From assembly GCA_037127315.1 (NCBI GenBank), contig JBBBDQ010000224.1, positions 7,367,501 to 7,431,500 of the forward strand: a stretch of DNA of 64,000 bases. The letters run 5' to 3'. Below, piece after piece: positions 35,616 through 45,494 of this stretch. Source of the DNA: Ascarosepion bandense. Lineage: Eukaryota > Mollusca > Cephalopoda > Sepiida > Sepiidae. A program made the position numbers and the translations under genes. The notes under the pieces were generated by a model, which was given only the letters and a program-made list of their open reading frames with translations, made no database searches and had not been told where the DNA came from. The stretch's first letter is position 1, and every line of letters starts with the position of its first letter.

Positions 35616-35616
<1 letters not shown>

Positions 35617-35668
<52 letters not shown>
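35617..35668. repeat. (TA)n microsatellite
   Basis: About 26 uninterrupted TA units. Confidence 0.98.
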
Positions 35669-35669
<1 letters not shown>

Positions 35670-36058
35670 GAAAACTGAAATTGAGTATTTTTTGTTCGAA
35701 AGAAATGGAAAAAGAAGAAAAACGATAAATAAAAGAAAGGAAATAAAAGAGTATTACACAAATGAAAATTTATTTAAGACGAAAAGTAAATCAGTTTTGT
35801 TCGACTCTTTCCTTAGACACAGGCCAAGACCATCAGTTTTTTGTGTCGGGCAATCAACCAATTTTTGCTCACTGCTTCTCACGATGAGGTATTCCGACTT
35901 TATGAGAAAAAGAGAATATAATGAAACACATTCATCTTTTCTTCGTGAGAGATAAATGACGTGATATTGGCTCAGTGTTGAGAAGTTGGCTCAGATCATT
36001 TCTTTAGCCTCACCGCACACAAATGATTCTTCTTTTGTTTTTTTAATGTAAATTAAAC

Positions 36059-36060
<2 letters not shown>

Positions 36061-36108
<48 letters not shown>

Positions 36109-36136
36109 ATCTATCTATGTGTGTGTGTGTGTGTGT
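36061..36136. repeat. (CT)n-(CTAT)n-(GT)n compound microsatellite
   Basis: About 22 CT units, a short CTAT stretch, then about 9 GT units. Confidence 0.97.
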
Positions 36137-36139
36137 TTT

Positions 36140-36840
36140 GAAACAGGTCCAGCTATTTCTTTTCCTGACTAATCGTAAAATACTAAGTTAATTTTAAGAG
36201 CTCGATGAATGAACAACAACAACTTAGATACAACAGTAAAAATGAAAACACTCTTTCTTAAAGAAACAATACCAAATTACTTGTATGATACAACAAATAT
36301 GGGGAAAAACCTTCAGATAATTTTTTAATAAGACATTCTCATGTCGGATGAATAATTTTTCATCTTGTATCTGAATATTTTTAATATATTATGCTCCTAT
36401 ATCCTTATAAATTTCTCTCTTCTTAAATAAAAATTAACACTAAGTGCTACATTGTTATAGCTACATTGTTGTTGCCTGTTTGCACTGGCTCGTTTAAATA
36501 AAAAATGCCGTTTACTGAAACTAAATGACTATAAAACGGTGACAATGATTTTGCATAGCCACAGCCATTGTGGTTTCGAAATTTTATTCTGCCATACAGA
36601 TTACGCTACATGATACTATCAATGCACAACAAAATTTGGTTTATAAAAAATGCAAGGTACCACAATTTCACGGTGTTTGAAAACGTATATAGACATCGAC
36701 ACGGAAAAATGAAAAGTTCGCAAAAAACGTAAGCACGTCCACATTCAAAGAAAGTGTTACTTACGAATTTTGAAATGTATAAATTTCTAGGTTGAGAAAT
36801 GCTTTATATTATTTATATTCGGATTATTATCGTCATTTTT
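36140..36840. other. gene-free interval
   Basis: AT-rich. Nothing recognised. Confidence 0.55.
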
Positions 36841-36844
36841 GTTG

Positions 36845-36935
36845 TTACAGGCTGAAAGACACAGCGGTCAAAAACGTTATGATAACAACAAAGATGAGGA
36901 GAATAGTCAAAATATAAATAGTGTAAATAATGAAT
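36845..36935 (+). repeat. dispersed repeat family B, tail
   Basis: AAACGTTATGATAACAACAA, then AGATGAGGAGAATAGTC, then the AATAGTGTAAATAAT end. The stem region before GAAAC has diverged to GGTCAAAAACG. Confidence 0.65.
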
Positions 36936-37084
36936 TTAGAACTTTAAAAGTAATATTTTTCGAACATACTTTTTCTTGTTTCAGCTTCCTACTTTGCTAG
37001 GGTCATAACCTCACTACGCTAAGTATAGTTGGTGTGTTTTTTTTATAGCAAGTAGGTTTTTATAGAGTGGAGTTTTCTTCAGAC

Positions 37085-37300
37085 TCAACAGGTTTTGAAT
37101 TTAGATTTTTTTTCTCCTGGACTAGTTGCCAACCAAAGATAGTCTGCTCTGTTTATTCCATATCTAAGTGGAGAGAAGAGATAAATTCATACCGTTCCCA
37201 AGGTTTTTTTTATACGGGTGTAAATGCAATGAACTATCAGAATACGAACTCAGGACTCCGATTCCACCGTCTGCTACACACGATCCTTTACCAGCACGAT
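37085..37300 (-). mobile_element. SINE family A, partial
   Basis: On the minus strand a B-box-like GAGTTCGTATTC is followed by a body aligned to 6236-6540: shared GGAACGGTATGAATTTATCT-type block, the CTTAG-ATATGGAATAA region and the GTTGGCAACTAGTC word. A 102-codon + frame overlaps it by chance. Confidence 0.5.
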
Positions 37301-37789
37301 AACGTTCTAAGTGATTATGAAAATTGTATTACCCCACTCTTAAGGGAAGAAAGCGAGTCCGATTTGAGAAAGTAGCATTAGAAATCCAAACTTTAATTTG
37401 TGTTCGGACATTATCTAATGACAGTGTCTACAAAAACAAATATTTCTGCCAAAAGGTAGGTGCGAGAAAAATATATAGATCAGAATTGCAACAGACAATT
37501 ATTATCTATCATAGTAGGTATTGAAAAGTTCCAGGTCAGACCAAAGATTTCTTCCTTTAAAAAGTATTTTTGATAATTTGAGGAGTGTACAGAGACGGGA
37601 GGAATATTTTGGCATCATTTGCACTTAGGCAATTGTGGTTCTTTCAAGTTTGTTGAAAGACGAATATTCATATAAAAGATTATTAAAATAAATAAGAAAA
37701 ATAAAACATTTCATTATAATATTATGGCTTTTAATCAGGTTTACTTATATACACATATCAAAAGACACATATTAAGAATGTGTCATATA

Positions 37790-38085
37790 GTCTGCGTGAG
37801 TGCGTGTTCTAGTGAGAAATGAATGAGTGCGAGTGAGAGCGGATGAGCAATAGAGAGCGTGTGTCGGTGTGAGCGCAAAAGCGAGGGAGAGAGCGTGTGC
37901 CAATGTGAGAGCGTATGAGAAAGAGAGAGCGTGTTCGAGTGAGAGTGTATGCATGTTAGAGAGAGTTTGCATGTGAAAGTGTATAAGTGACAGAGAGTGT
38001 CTGCATGTGAGAGTGTATGGGAGAGAGCGTATGAGAATGATATAGAGAACGCATGATAGAGTGAGAGAGAATGACAGACAGGGAA
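37790..38085. repeat. GAGAGTGTATG-type minisatellite
   Basis: Degenerate array of GAGAGCGTGTG, GAGAGTGTATG and GTGCATGTGAGAGT words at roughly 28-32 base spacing. The minus-strand frame of 125 codons is Ser/His/Thr/Leu-rich repeat translation, not a gene. Confidence 0.85.
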
Positions 38086-38089
38086 GTAA

Positions 38090-38875
38090 AAACCATTTCA
38101 TAATCCAGTCCCCCGCGGTTAATGGTCTTACAATACTTACCAGTATCATTCGTCCAAGAGTGGAGGATTAAATCCATTTGCTCTCAACTTCATATGTAGT
38201 GATATTGATTAAATATGCGATTAGGAATGTAGAATGAGAACGGAGACACATTATATCTGTTTGTGTATCTAATATGAACATGGATTCAACAAAATATTAT
38301 TAGTTTCACACCTTAAATTATATTCAGATTATGGTCTAAACCTACTAACGCCCTATTTCCGTTATTGAGCACGCTCCTCCCATAAAATATACAACGCGTT
38401 TGTTGATATAGACTGAAGTATAGATTGTATGAAATGTGAAACTGAAAGACATCATAAAGTTTTGATTCCTATAACCACACTGCCTAAGAGTCTGTATGTG
38501 CTTATTTAATAGAATTATATAGTTAGGGATTAAAGTAATGTTTGTGATCTAGTGCGTATTTTTTTTTTAGTTCTTCCGAAATAAATAATATAAATGATGA
38601 CGGCAAGCCACTTACTTTTAAATGAATACGTGAAAAGAAACTCCTTGCTATTTTGAAAAAGCTAAATATTAAAGTGTTTTGGGATGAAATACGATGTAAT
38701 CGCCACATTAGAAGTTTTAAAATGAAATATAAGTTTTCATTTGAGTGTTAGTTTCTTTTCTGAATTGCCATGTTCAGAGGTCGAACAGTTCACAGCCCGA
38801 CCAACTTCCCAAAATCTGATCAAAGCCAAGTATTCTGAAACCCTTAATCTACTGTTGGCAGTGGGGAAATGTTGT
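38090..38875. other. gene-free interval
   Basis: AT-rich. Nothing recognised. Confidence 0.55.
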
Positions 38876-38877
38876 CG

Positions 38878-39066
38878 TCAGTCGGTCAAGTGCCACACGT
38901 GATACACGCTTGGACGATCATGCCTCGAAAGAGACATGACTAACTGGGCAGAAGTTTTCCCGCAGCAGGTTGCCATTACTTTCTGCCGTAGACTGGTGGC
39001 TAACCAAGGCTGTAGAACCCAAACTATCCTGCTATTTAGCCCATACATGCAATTTAGCCCATACAA
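38878..39066 (-). mobile_element. SINE family A, 3' body
   Basis: Matches the body and 3' end of 6236-6540: shared GTGATACACGCTTGG, CGATCATGCCTC, TTCTGCCGTAGACTGGT and AACCAA-CTGTAGAA. The tRNA head is missing. A short direct repeat (CAATTTAGCCCATACA-type) closes its right end. Confidence 0.7.
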
Positions 39067-39414
39067 TAACCATATAAATTTGTGAGTGAATGCGTGAATG
39101 AGTGAAAAAGAGAATATAAAGAATTAACAATGCCTGGTGAATATAATTTTCGCTCTTCAATGTAATTTTCAGACTTGGTCTATCTACAAGCAATGTCTAT
39201 AATGATTAATTATTTCTATAAATTCTTGTTCTCTGATATTGAAAATTCTTCTCCTAATAGATATAGCACATTTTAAACAAATGACAAAAATCTTGATAAT
39301 ATTCGCCTTATAATGACGCTCAGTGTTAGATTATTAAGAGATATCTGAGATGACTGCTTTGTCTTATTGTTGATGCTATATGGGCTAAAAAAGTCTGCCT
39401 TCTCCCACCGAACG

Positions 39415-39480
39415 CTCATAGCCTACAGGTAGAATCGCCGACTGACGCCAATTCAGTCGGATTTCAATCCTGGGTTAAAA
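39415..39480 (+). repeat. tRNA-like SINE head ahead of a hammerhead
   Basis: TAGCCTACAGGTAGAATCG resembles a tRNA D-arm/A-box. CGACTG/CAGTCG forms a 6-bp stem, and GGATTTCAATCCTGG resembles a T-arm/B-box. The hammerhead ribozyme starts about 20 bases later, so head, ribozyme and (TA)n may be parts of one retroposon. Confidence 0.5.
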
Positions 39481-39493
39481 AGCAATCGGAGTC

Positions 39494-39544
39494 TAACTGT
39501 ACTGATGAGCTGCGGATATAGCGAAACAGATCTGTCTGCGGATA
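39494..39544 (+). ncRNA. hammerhead ribozyme (copy 2)
   Basis: CTGATGA is at 39502-39508. Helix II is 39509-39512 with 39519-39522 (GCTG/TAGC, one G-T). GAA is at 39523-39525. Helix III is 39526-39529 with 39532-39535 (ACAG/CTGT, two-base loop). The cleavage-site base is C39536. Helix I joins 39497-39501 to 39537-39541 (A-T, T-G, G-C, T-G, C-G), then a mismatch and two more pairs. Changes relative to copy 1 in helices I and II mostly keep pairing: the helix I pair C-G becomes T-G and T-G becomes C-G. That supports a structured RNA. (TA)n follows directly. Confidence 0.82.
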
Positions 39545-39558
39545 TATATATATATATA
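39542..39558. repeat. (TA)n microsatellite
   Basis: Short TA run that directly continues helix I of the hammerhead. Confidence 0.9.
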
Positions 39559-39964
39559 CCTGTACTAGAATCTTAAGGCCTGTGCAGACAAACCTTACGT
39601 TTTCTTTTCCTGAACAATAGTCCTTGATTATGTTCTTTTTATACTCGTTGGAGCCTTTTGTGTTTTATTCGAGAATTATTTTATAAATAAATATTTTCGA
39701 TCGTGTTTTAAACTGTGCACTTTTTTTTATTTTTTCTTCATGATTTAAGATCTTATTCCTGTGTCAATTTATTTTGTCAAAGACACTCTCCGATAAAGTG
39801 TTGGCCGAAAAATTCCAAAGGGTTTTTCATTAAAAATTGTTTCCCTCTTTTTAAAATTAAGTTATATATATATTATTGAATCCATTTCTATGTCTTATGT
39901 TAAAAATCCTGGCTCACTGTGTCGAACTTGGCAATTTCATTTTTTTTCTGATTCTGTTTTACAT

Positions 39965-40165
39965 CTATAAGTCTACCATTCGACCATGATTAGAAGATTG
40001 CTACCATATATGGTCTGGTGCTTCCACCATATATCTAGCGCTCCTTGATAAAATCCAAATAAATATCAGCAATATTATTAGTTCAGATTTGGCCTCTCTG
40101 CTTCAGTCACTTTACCACAAATGTAAACTTGCCTCCCTGTGTCTTTTCTATAAATACTTCTATGA
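39965..40165 (+). pseudogene. Jockey-like LINE, ORF2 C-terminal remnant
   Basis: Blocks LYISLPFDHD, IWSGASTIYLALLDKIQINI-like (broken by frameshifts), SSDLASLLQSLYHKCKLASL and LFYKYFYEKC parallel HIYKSTIRPC, IWLGVPAILLGVLDKIQRRI, AARLQSLSQRRDVVSLCLFY and KYFHDFC of the 53295-53850 copy. Confidence 0.65.
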
Positions 40166-40264
40166 AAAATGCTTTTATCAGCTCTTCGCTTACGTATTGT
40201 GTGTGTGTGTGTGTGTCTGTGTGTCTGTGTGTATGTTAGGTCTATAGACTTTATTTGGATTGTA

Positions 40265-40350
40265 GGTGGAGCTACAATTGTTTCCCTAACAAATAGGGTG
40301 GAGTCACACGGTTTTGAATTCAGAGTTATTGTTTTCTTTGACTGATTGCC
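40265..40350 (-). repeat. possible SINE family A fragment
   Basis: Contains the ACTGATTGCCAGGCAAAG word and a GAATTC-AGAGTT stretch like part of family A (minus strand). Too short and diverged for a firm call. Confidence 0.3.
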
Positions 40351-40604
40351 AGGCAAAGCCAAAAATTTAAATCTGTCCTATTAACTCTATAACTGCTGAA
40401 GAAGAGAAAGTTTTACGTCTTTTCCAAGGATATTTTTACGAAAAAGGACGCAAAGGTCTCGCCTGCAATTTGAACAGAAGTCAATCAGAGAGAATACAAT
40501 TACACACATTCGCACGAAATGTGCCAAATAATATTTTATATATGTATTCTGTACATCTACAATGTTTTCTTTCAAGACACACAAATTCAATTATATGTGC
40601 GTGT

Positions 40605-40955
40605 GTGTATCTTCTTTGTGTCTTGTCCCTTTAGGACACTAGAGATCATGGCTTGCCACAATTTACTGTCCTATATAGATCTTGATAAATTGTGTCATCT
40701 TTCCAAAACTCTTTTTTCAGGCCTTCTTTCCTCATTATATGCCACAAAAATTTCAACTATACTTTTTGATAAGCATAAATGCCCTTTTTATTGCCATTGT
40801 ATCTAGACCTTCGGTTTGGCTCACATGTTCGGTATTTGGTATTCTAAGCATCCTTCTGTAGAACACCATTTCTTTTGCTTCAAGTCTCTTCTTCTGTCAG
40901 GCGATTGTCTAACACTGAGTGCTGTATAGGAGGACTGATACTATGTAACAGTACA
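40605..40955 (-). pseudogene. RTE-like LINE, C-terminal end of endonuclease/reverse transcriptase
   Basis: The minus strand encodes an uninterrupted run KEMVFYRRMLRIPNTEHVSQ then TEGLDTMAIKRAFMLIKKYS. After a stop and a one-base shift comes KFLWHIMRKEGLKKEFWKDD. FYRRMLRIP and FLGHIMRKEGL are typical of the region after the reverse transcriptase in RTE-type LINEs, a different family from the Jockey-like copies here. Only this end is present; the upstream QKKRLEA part is weaker. Confidence 0.7.
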
Positions 40956-40962
40956 ATACTAC

Positions 40963-40964
<2 letters not shown>

Positions 40965-40999
<35 letters not shown>
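40965..40999. repeat. (TA)n(GT)n microsatellite
   Basis: TA run followed directly by a GT run. Confidence 0.95.
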
Positions 41000-42104
41000 A
41001 TGACAAGTCAGTGCGCTCATTTTTGTATGGACTCAATGCATCTAGTGTCTGTCTTACAAACTGTGCGAAATAGCAGAATGGAAACCAATTTAAATTTGTG
41101 TATGTGTGTGCGTACGCTTTTTGCTCAACAGATGTTACCAATGCATACACCTTTCCGTATATTCATATGAGAACTATGATTTTTTTTCCGATCAATGTTC
41201 TTTAAAATAGATTAACAGAAAACGGGTATTTCATTGTGTGAGCCAGAAAGACAGACCGGCCGTCACATGTGGTGCCAAACGCTACTTAATTACTTGTGTT
41301 TTGTCATGGTTTTCGTGTCGGATACAAACCAGAAACTTTATGTGGATTTTGCCAAGTAAAATCAGAAAAGTTTGACGTTCTTTTCCAGGTGTCGTTTTGG
41401 TTAGTTCTCTCAGCACAAATAATAAGAATGAATATTACTTCCGCCGAGTTAAAAGTGCATTTAATTATGTTTTGCTCAGCATATACTAAAACAAGGAGGA
41501 AAAATATTAAGCCACCTAGTCAGTATGCAACTCAGAATTAATTTCCAGAGTAGAATTTGCTCTTTAGCCTTGGCAGTCAGTCATTCTAAGAAAATGAAGT
41601 TACAAACAGAAAACTACTCTATGATCCATCCGAAAACGTTATGGCAATTCGCAAATAATAAAAAAAAATGGTATCTGTAAAGAGTCATGATAGTCTAAAC
41701 CCTGAAGGGTCATGACATTAAAAGATGACACGTAACCCAGAAGTAGGTATCTACGTGCGTGCAATCAACAACTTTTGTACTATCGAGATTTTTAGATGAC
41801 GGAAAATGGATTGGCATTTCCATGCACCCAATAGGACATTATTTATCTTAAGAGATAAGACACCGATGCAGTTAACCTTTCTTTTCTTTTTTTAACTCTG
41901 AGTTTTAAGTCTCCATTAAAATTTTACAGCTAAGTTTAATGTTATATTTATGACGGAAAACAATTATTTCAAATTTTGATAAAACACTTTACATGTACAT
42001 TCGAACAAAAAAGGAAAGAAATACAAAACAAACAAGTTAATATGAATAAAAGGCAGGGGAAACCTGTTCACGTAAACAAAACTCAAGAATAGAAAGAAAC
42101 AAAG

Positions 42105-42105
<1 letters not shown>
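41000..42105. other. gene-free interval
   Basis: Nothing recognised. The frames at 40979-41170 and 41296-41541 are without domains. Confidence 0.5.

Positions 42106-42106
<1 letters not shown>

Positions 42107-42161
<55 letters not shown>
42107..42161. repeat. (TA)n microsatellite
   Basis: About 27 uninterrupted TA units, among the longest TA tracts here. Confidence 0.98.
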
Positions 42162-42163
<2 letters not shown>

Positions 42164-42164
42164 G

Positions 42165-43010
42165 CAAAGAAATAAGTTGAAGGGAGAAATGCAGCAAATG
42201 TAATAAAAATGACAACGAAACGTAAAATGTATTTACAAATAAAAGAATATATAATTTAAAGAAAATTATATCAAGTAGGCAATTTCAAAAGAGAGAAATC
42301 AAAATTCTACATCCATTTTTTATAGAAAATAAATCAACACCTTCACGTAAGTATTTTCGGACTGGCAAACTGAATATAGAATTTACGTGACATCAAATTA
42401 TAAAAAAATAAATTATATGTGCTTGACATTAACTATGTAGATATTAATGCTAAATAATAAAAAATAACATTTGCGCACAAATAAAATAAATTCATAAATG
42501 CCACAAAGCTTGAATATAAAAAATATTGATAAGTAGTTATTTCATTCAACATTTCAAATTATTTATTTTATTATGTATCATATTAATACGTTTTTAAATA
42601 TTTCTTTCGAGTGCTGGAATGTTATACTGGTTATTTCTTTATAAGTAATTGAGAACGAATTTCATTTTGATATAACTCAAAGAAATCGCCGCTGAAAGAA
42701 ATTTTTGTAACAAAGCTTTTGATAAGGTGAATGATTCTTATCCTTATCTTTGTTGTTAATATTCTTCTACGATTGTTACTTTCCTTCTGTTATAATTCAT
42801 GGATATGACTATAAACTACAACCAGCAGCAGGTCCTCTGATCGGGAGATTGGATGTTTTGAGGAATGTGAAACCTCCCTTTAATTGTTGTTGTTTCTAGG
42901 TCGACCCTGACCTGGGGTCGTAGCACATGATAGGGTCTCAGCTATACAAAAATAGTGAATCCCAAAACAAAAACAAAAAAATCCATGAAACTATGAAAAT
43001 ACATTTTTAT
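42165..43010. other. gene-free interval
   Basis: AT-rich. A small hairpin CGACCC/GGGTCG lies near 42902-42920. Nothing else is recognised. Confidence 0.5.
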
Positions 43011-43014
43011 AAAA

Positions 43015-43205
43015 AAATAACAGTAATACATTTTATATCTAAAAAGATACAAGCAATATTTATACTAAAATTACCAGCGATGCATTTTTGATGCAAAATG
43101 ACCAGCGGTATTTTTTCAAACAAAACGACATGCAATACACCTTATAGCAGAATTACCGACAATATATATTTTTAGCAAAATGACCAACAATATATTTTAC
43201 CTGTA
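43015..43205 (+). repeat. degenerate minisatellite, ~33-base unit
   Basis: About five to six units of the form AAAATKACCAGCRATRYATTTTT, each with a T/A-rich linker. They are recognisable by ACCAGCGATGCA, ACCAGCGGTATT, GACATGCAATACA, ACCGACAATATA and ACCAACAATATA. The same unit occurs in reverse at 27600-27675. Confidence 0.78.
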
Positions 43206-43329
43206 GTTGAAGGCACAACGAACCAACCCACTTTCAATTACTATACTGTTGCCGACCTTAAGGTGTCAGTCAATCTGAGTAATCATCAGAAAATTTTGAA
43301 AAGAACACTTTATTTAATCAATATCCTAG

Positions 43330-43625
43330 AATATTAAAGTGTTGCTTGGTGAATTTGGTTGCATAGGAATTATGAGTTCAATTCTTGTTTCGGGTACCTC
43401 AGACTCGTCAAATAAGGTTAGAAGCACCTAAGCAGGACTGAAAAATGATAAAAAGTAATTGAACGCGAACAGTGAAACGATAAAAAGCTATCCTTGCAGA
43501 ATAAATAAAATGTTCGATTTCAGCATAACCTGAAGATTACCCAGATCGACAGAAATCTTAGAAGGGTCAAAGATCACAACAGCTGAAGCGTTGTGATAAT
43601 AGCAACAAAGAAGAAGACTAAATTA
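43330..43625 (+). mobile_element. dispersed repeat family B, most complete copy
   Basis: tRNA-like head with the B-box-like GAGTTCAATTCTTG (near 43375), a ~170-base body, then the tail (GAAGGGTCAAAGATCACAAC, GAAGCGTTGTGATAATAGCA, ACAAAGAAGAAGAC). Length is about 295 bases. The head plus unrelated body plus conserved tail is SINE architecture. Confidence 0.68.
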
Positions 43626-44136
43626 GCCAGACTGCAACTAGTCTGCGTGTAAATATTGTAATTAATAATAATTTCTCATCCCAGAAATTCAACCTGAATC
43701 TACAAATACCTTTCCTTTGTCGTGAAATTGATTGCCGGCTATCAGAGAGATAGAGATTAAAAAAACAAATGTTGGTACTTGACATCAGTATCATCACTCT
43801 CAATTATGTTGCATTAGACTTGAAGCATTTAACATTGTAAGGAAATAACTGTGTTTCTCTAGTTTTGTTATTAAAGATTTCTATTTAAAATCTTGGCTTT
43901 ATGAATCTATTGAAGGTATCATCATTATTTTGGTGTTTGAAATTATTTTATGAAATACGTTTTATAAGTCAAATCTTTTTATTCCATCAATAATGATAAC
44001 GTTTAAATCTTTATTTATAGCAGTGACTCTTATTTTGAAATAAGAAATAATAAATTATCAAAATAATTTACTGGTGTTACAATTAAAAGATTGATCCATA
44101 GCTTTTTGCTGGATGAATTTGAAAATTATTACCCTG

Positions 44137-44139
<3 letters not shown>

Positions 44140-44188
<49 letters not shown>
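44140..44188. repeat. (TA)n microsatellite
   Basis: About 24 TA units directly before a 39-base block that is repeated at 50672. Confidence 0.97.
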
Positions 44189-44189
<1 letters not shown>

Positions 44190-44227
44190 GAGGGGAGGGT
44201 TGTTCCCTTAAAAGGTAAAAGTTTTCA
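44189..44227 (+). repeat. 39-base block after (TA)n, copy 1
   Basis: Starts CGAGGGGAGGGTTGTTCCCT and ends GTTTTCA. It is identical to 50672-50710, and both copies sit directly after a ~49-base (TA)n tract. Beyond the block the sequences diverge completely. It contains the small hairpin AGGG-TTGTT-CCCT. Confidence 0.95.
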
Positions 44228-44629
44228 TTACATTAATGTGTGAAAAAGATTCACAATACAAACTATCTACAAATCTGAGAACTCTTCTCCATAAATATAT
44301 ATATAAGTTAAAGTGTTTTTAGATCTATCATTATTTCTTAATATGAACGTTATTTTTAGTAGGTGCACATATTTGAATAGACATCTGTTGTTTTTTTAAG
44401 CACTGAAGTGAATATCTATTGAACGATATCATCCAAATTCTTAACGAAAATGTGGCTCTTGGTGGCAATTTATGCAGAATGCACCCTAAGAATCACCATG
44501 TCTGAAACAGTAACAGCGGCCGCTCTAATGTGATGTCTCATGTAAAATGATGTACGTTAGAATAGGGCTGATATGTGCAATTTTAATAAAAATTTTGATG
44601 CTTCTAAAATGGTGGATATCAATTTACCT

Positions 44630-44745
44630 ATTTATATCCAGACTATTCTTTTCGTCTTTGTTGTTATCACATCGCTTCGAGCATTGTGCTCTCCGACCTT
44701 CCTCTGGTGTATATCAAACTGGGTAACATACAGTGAATGAAAATG
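44630..44745 (-). repeat. dispersed repeat family B, tail
   Basis: The minus strand has CCAGAGGAAGGTCGGAGAGC, GCTCGAAGCGATGTGATAAC, then AACAAAGACGAAAAGAATAG. Diverged but clearly the same tail. Confidence 0.65.
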
Positions 44746-45044
44746 GTACAACTAATAATAATTCATTGTCACAGAAATCAGTTTCAGTATTTGTAAAAAA
44801 CGCTAAAATGTATGTACACTACAGATAACGTTTGTAATAATAATATCGTCTTAAAGAAAATGAAAATACATTTATTTCTTATGCGTGTGTGTGTGTGTGT
44901 GAGCGCATGCGCGTGTGTGTATGATTGTACATGTGAGACGCTGCTATAAAGAAGTTAACATTCTTCTTTTATTTCTCTTCCGAAATCTATAAAAAGTAAG
45001 TAAAAATTAGGATTTAAGTTGCCCGGCTCTGTCGTGCCGGACAA

Positions 45045-45106
45045 ATAAATGTGCAAGATGGATACTGACGATAAAACTATCGTCAGTATCCATCTTGCAC
45101 ATTTAT
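45045..45106. repeat. perfect 29-bp hairpin at a LINE 5' truncation
   Basis: Arm 45045-45073 is the exact reverse complement of arm 45078-45106, with a 4-base loop AAAC. Arm 2 is coding sequence of the adjacent LINE tail (SVSILHIYK). Arm 1 is therefore an inverted copy of the first bases of the truncated LINE. Confidence 0.95.
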
Positions 45107-45368
45107 AAATTTACCATTCGTCTATGCATTGAATATCGCTGTCATATCTGACCTGGTGCTCCTGCACTATATCTCAAGATTCTTGACAAAATCTAAAGAA
45201 AGGTTTCTAATGTTATCGACCTTAACATTACATCACGGCTTGAGTCACTTTCCCAATACCACAATATGGTTTCCTTCTATCTGTTCTATAAATATTTCAA
45301 TGCCAATTGTTCTGATGGGCTGTCCTCCTTGATACCTTTCCTGAGCGGATTTAACCATACTAGTGAAT
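45078..45368 (+). pseudogene. Jockey-like LINE, ORF2 C-terminal remnant
   Basis: SILHIYKFTIRLCIEYRCHI, WPGAPALYLKILDKI, NVIDLNITSRLESLSQYHNM, VSFYLFYKYFNANCSDGLSS, LIPFLSG and TSELRK read nearly continuously, with a few shifts. This matches the 53295-53850 copy over about 100 residues. Its 5' end is a perfect inverted hairpin; its 3' end abuts a family-A SINE. Confidence 0.8.
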
Positions 45369-45374
45369 TGAGAA

Positions 45375-45490
45375 AAATATTGGATTCTATAGCCTTGGCT
45401 TGCAACCATTCTACCGCAGAAAGTAATGGCAACCTAATGCGGGATAATCTTCTTCCCACTCAGTCATGTCTCGAAAGACGTATGGCACTC
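45375..45490 (+). mobile_element. SINE family A, 3' body
   Basis: Reverse complement of the block in 38878-39066: CTTGCAACCATTCTACCGCA, GAAAGTAATGGCAACCT, TCATGTCTCGAAAGACG, then CAACTGACTGACTG. It sits directly after the LINE tail, so the SINE may have been inserted into or co-transposed with that LINE. Confidence 0.7.
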
Positions 45491-45494
45491 AACT

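Noticed and set aside
37772..38149. 125-codon Ser/His/Thr/Leu minus-strand frame
   Set aside because: Translation of a GAGAGTGTATG minisatellite; the adjacent frame gives an equally long similar peptide.
39778..39830. Another hammerhead-like word (CCGATAA...GGCCGAAA)
   Set aside because: CUGANGA is not met and neither helix II nor helix III pairs well.
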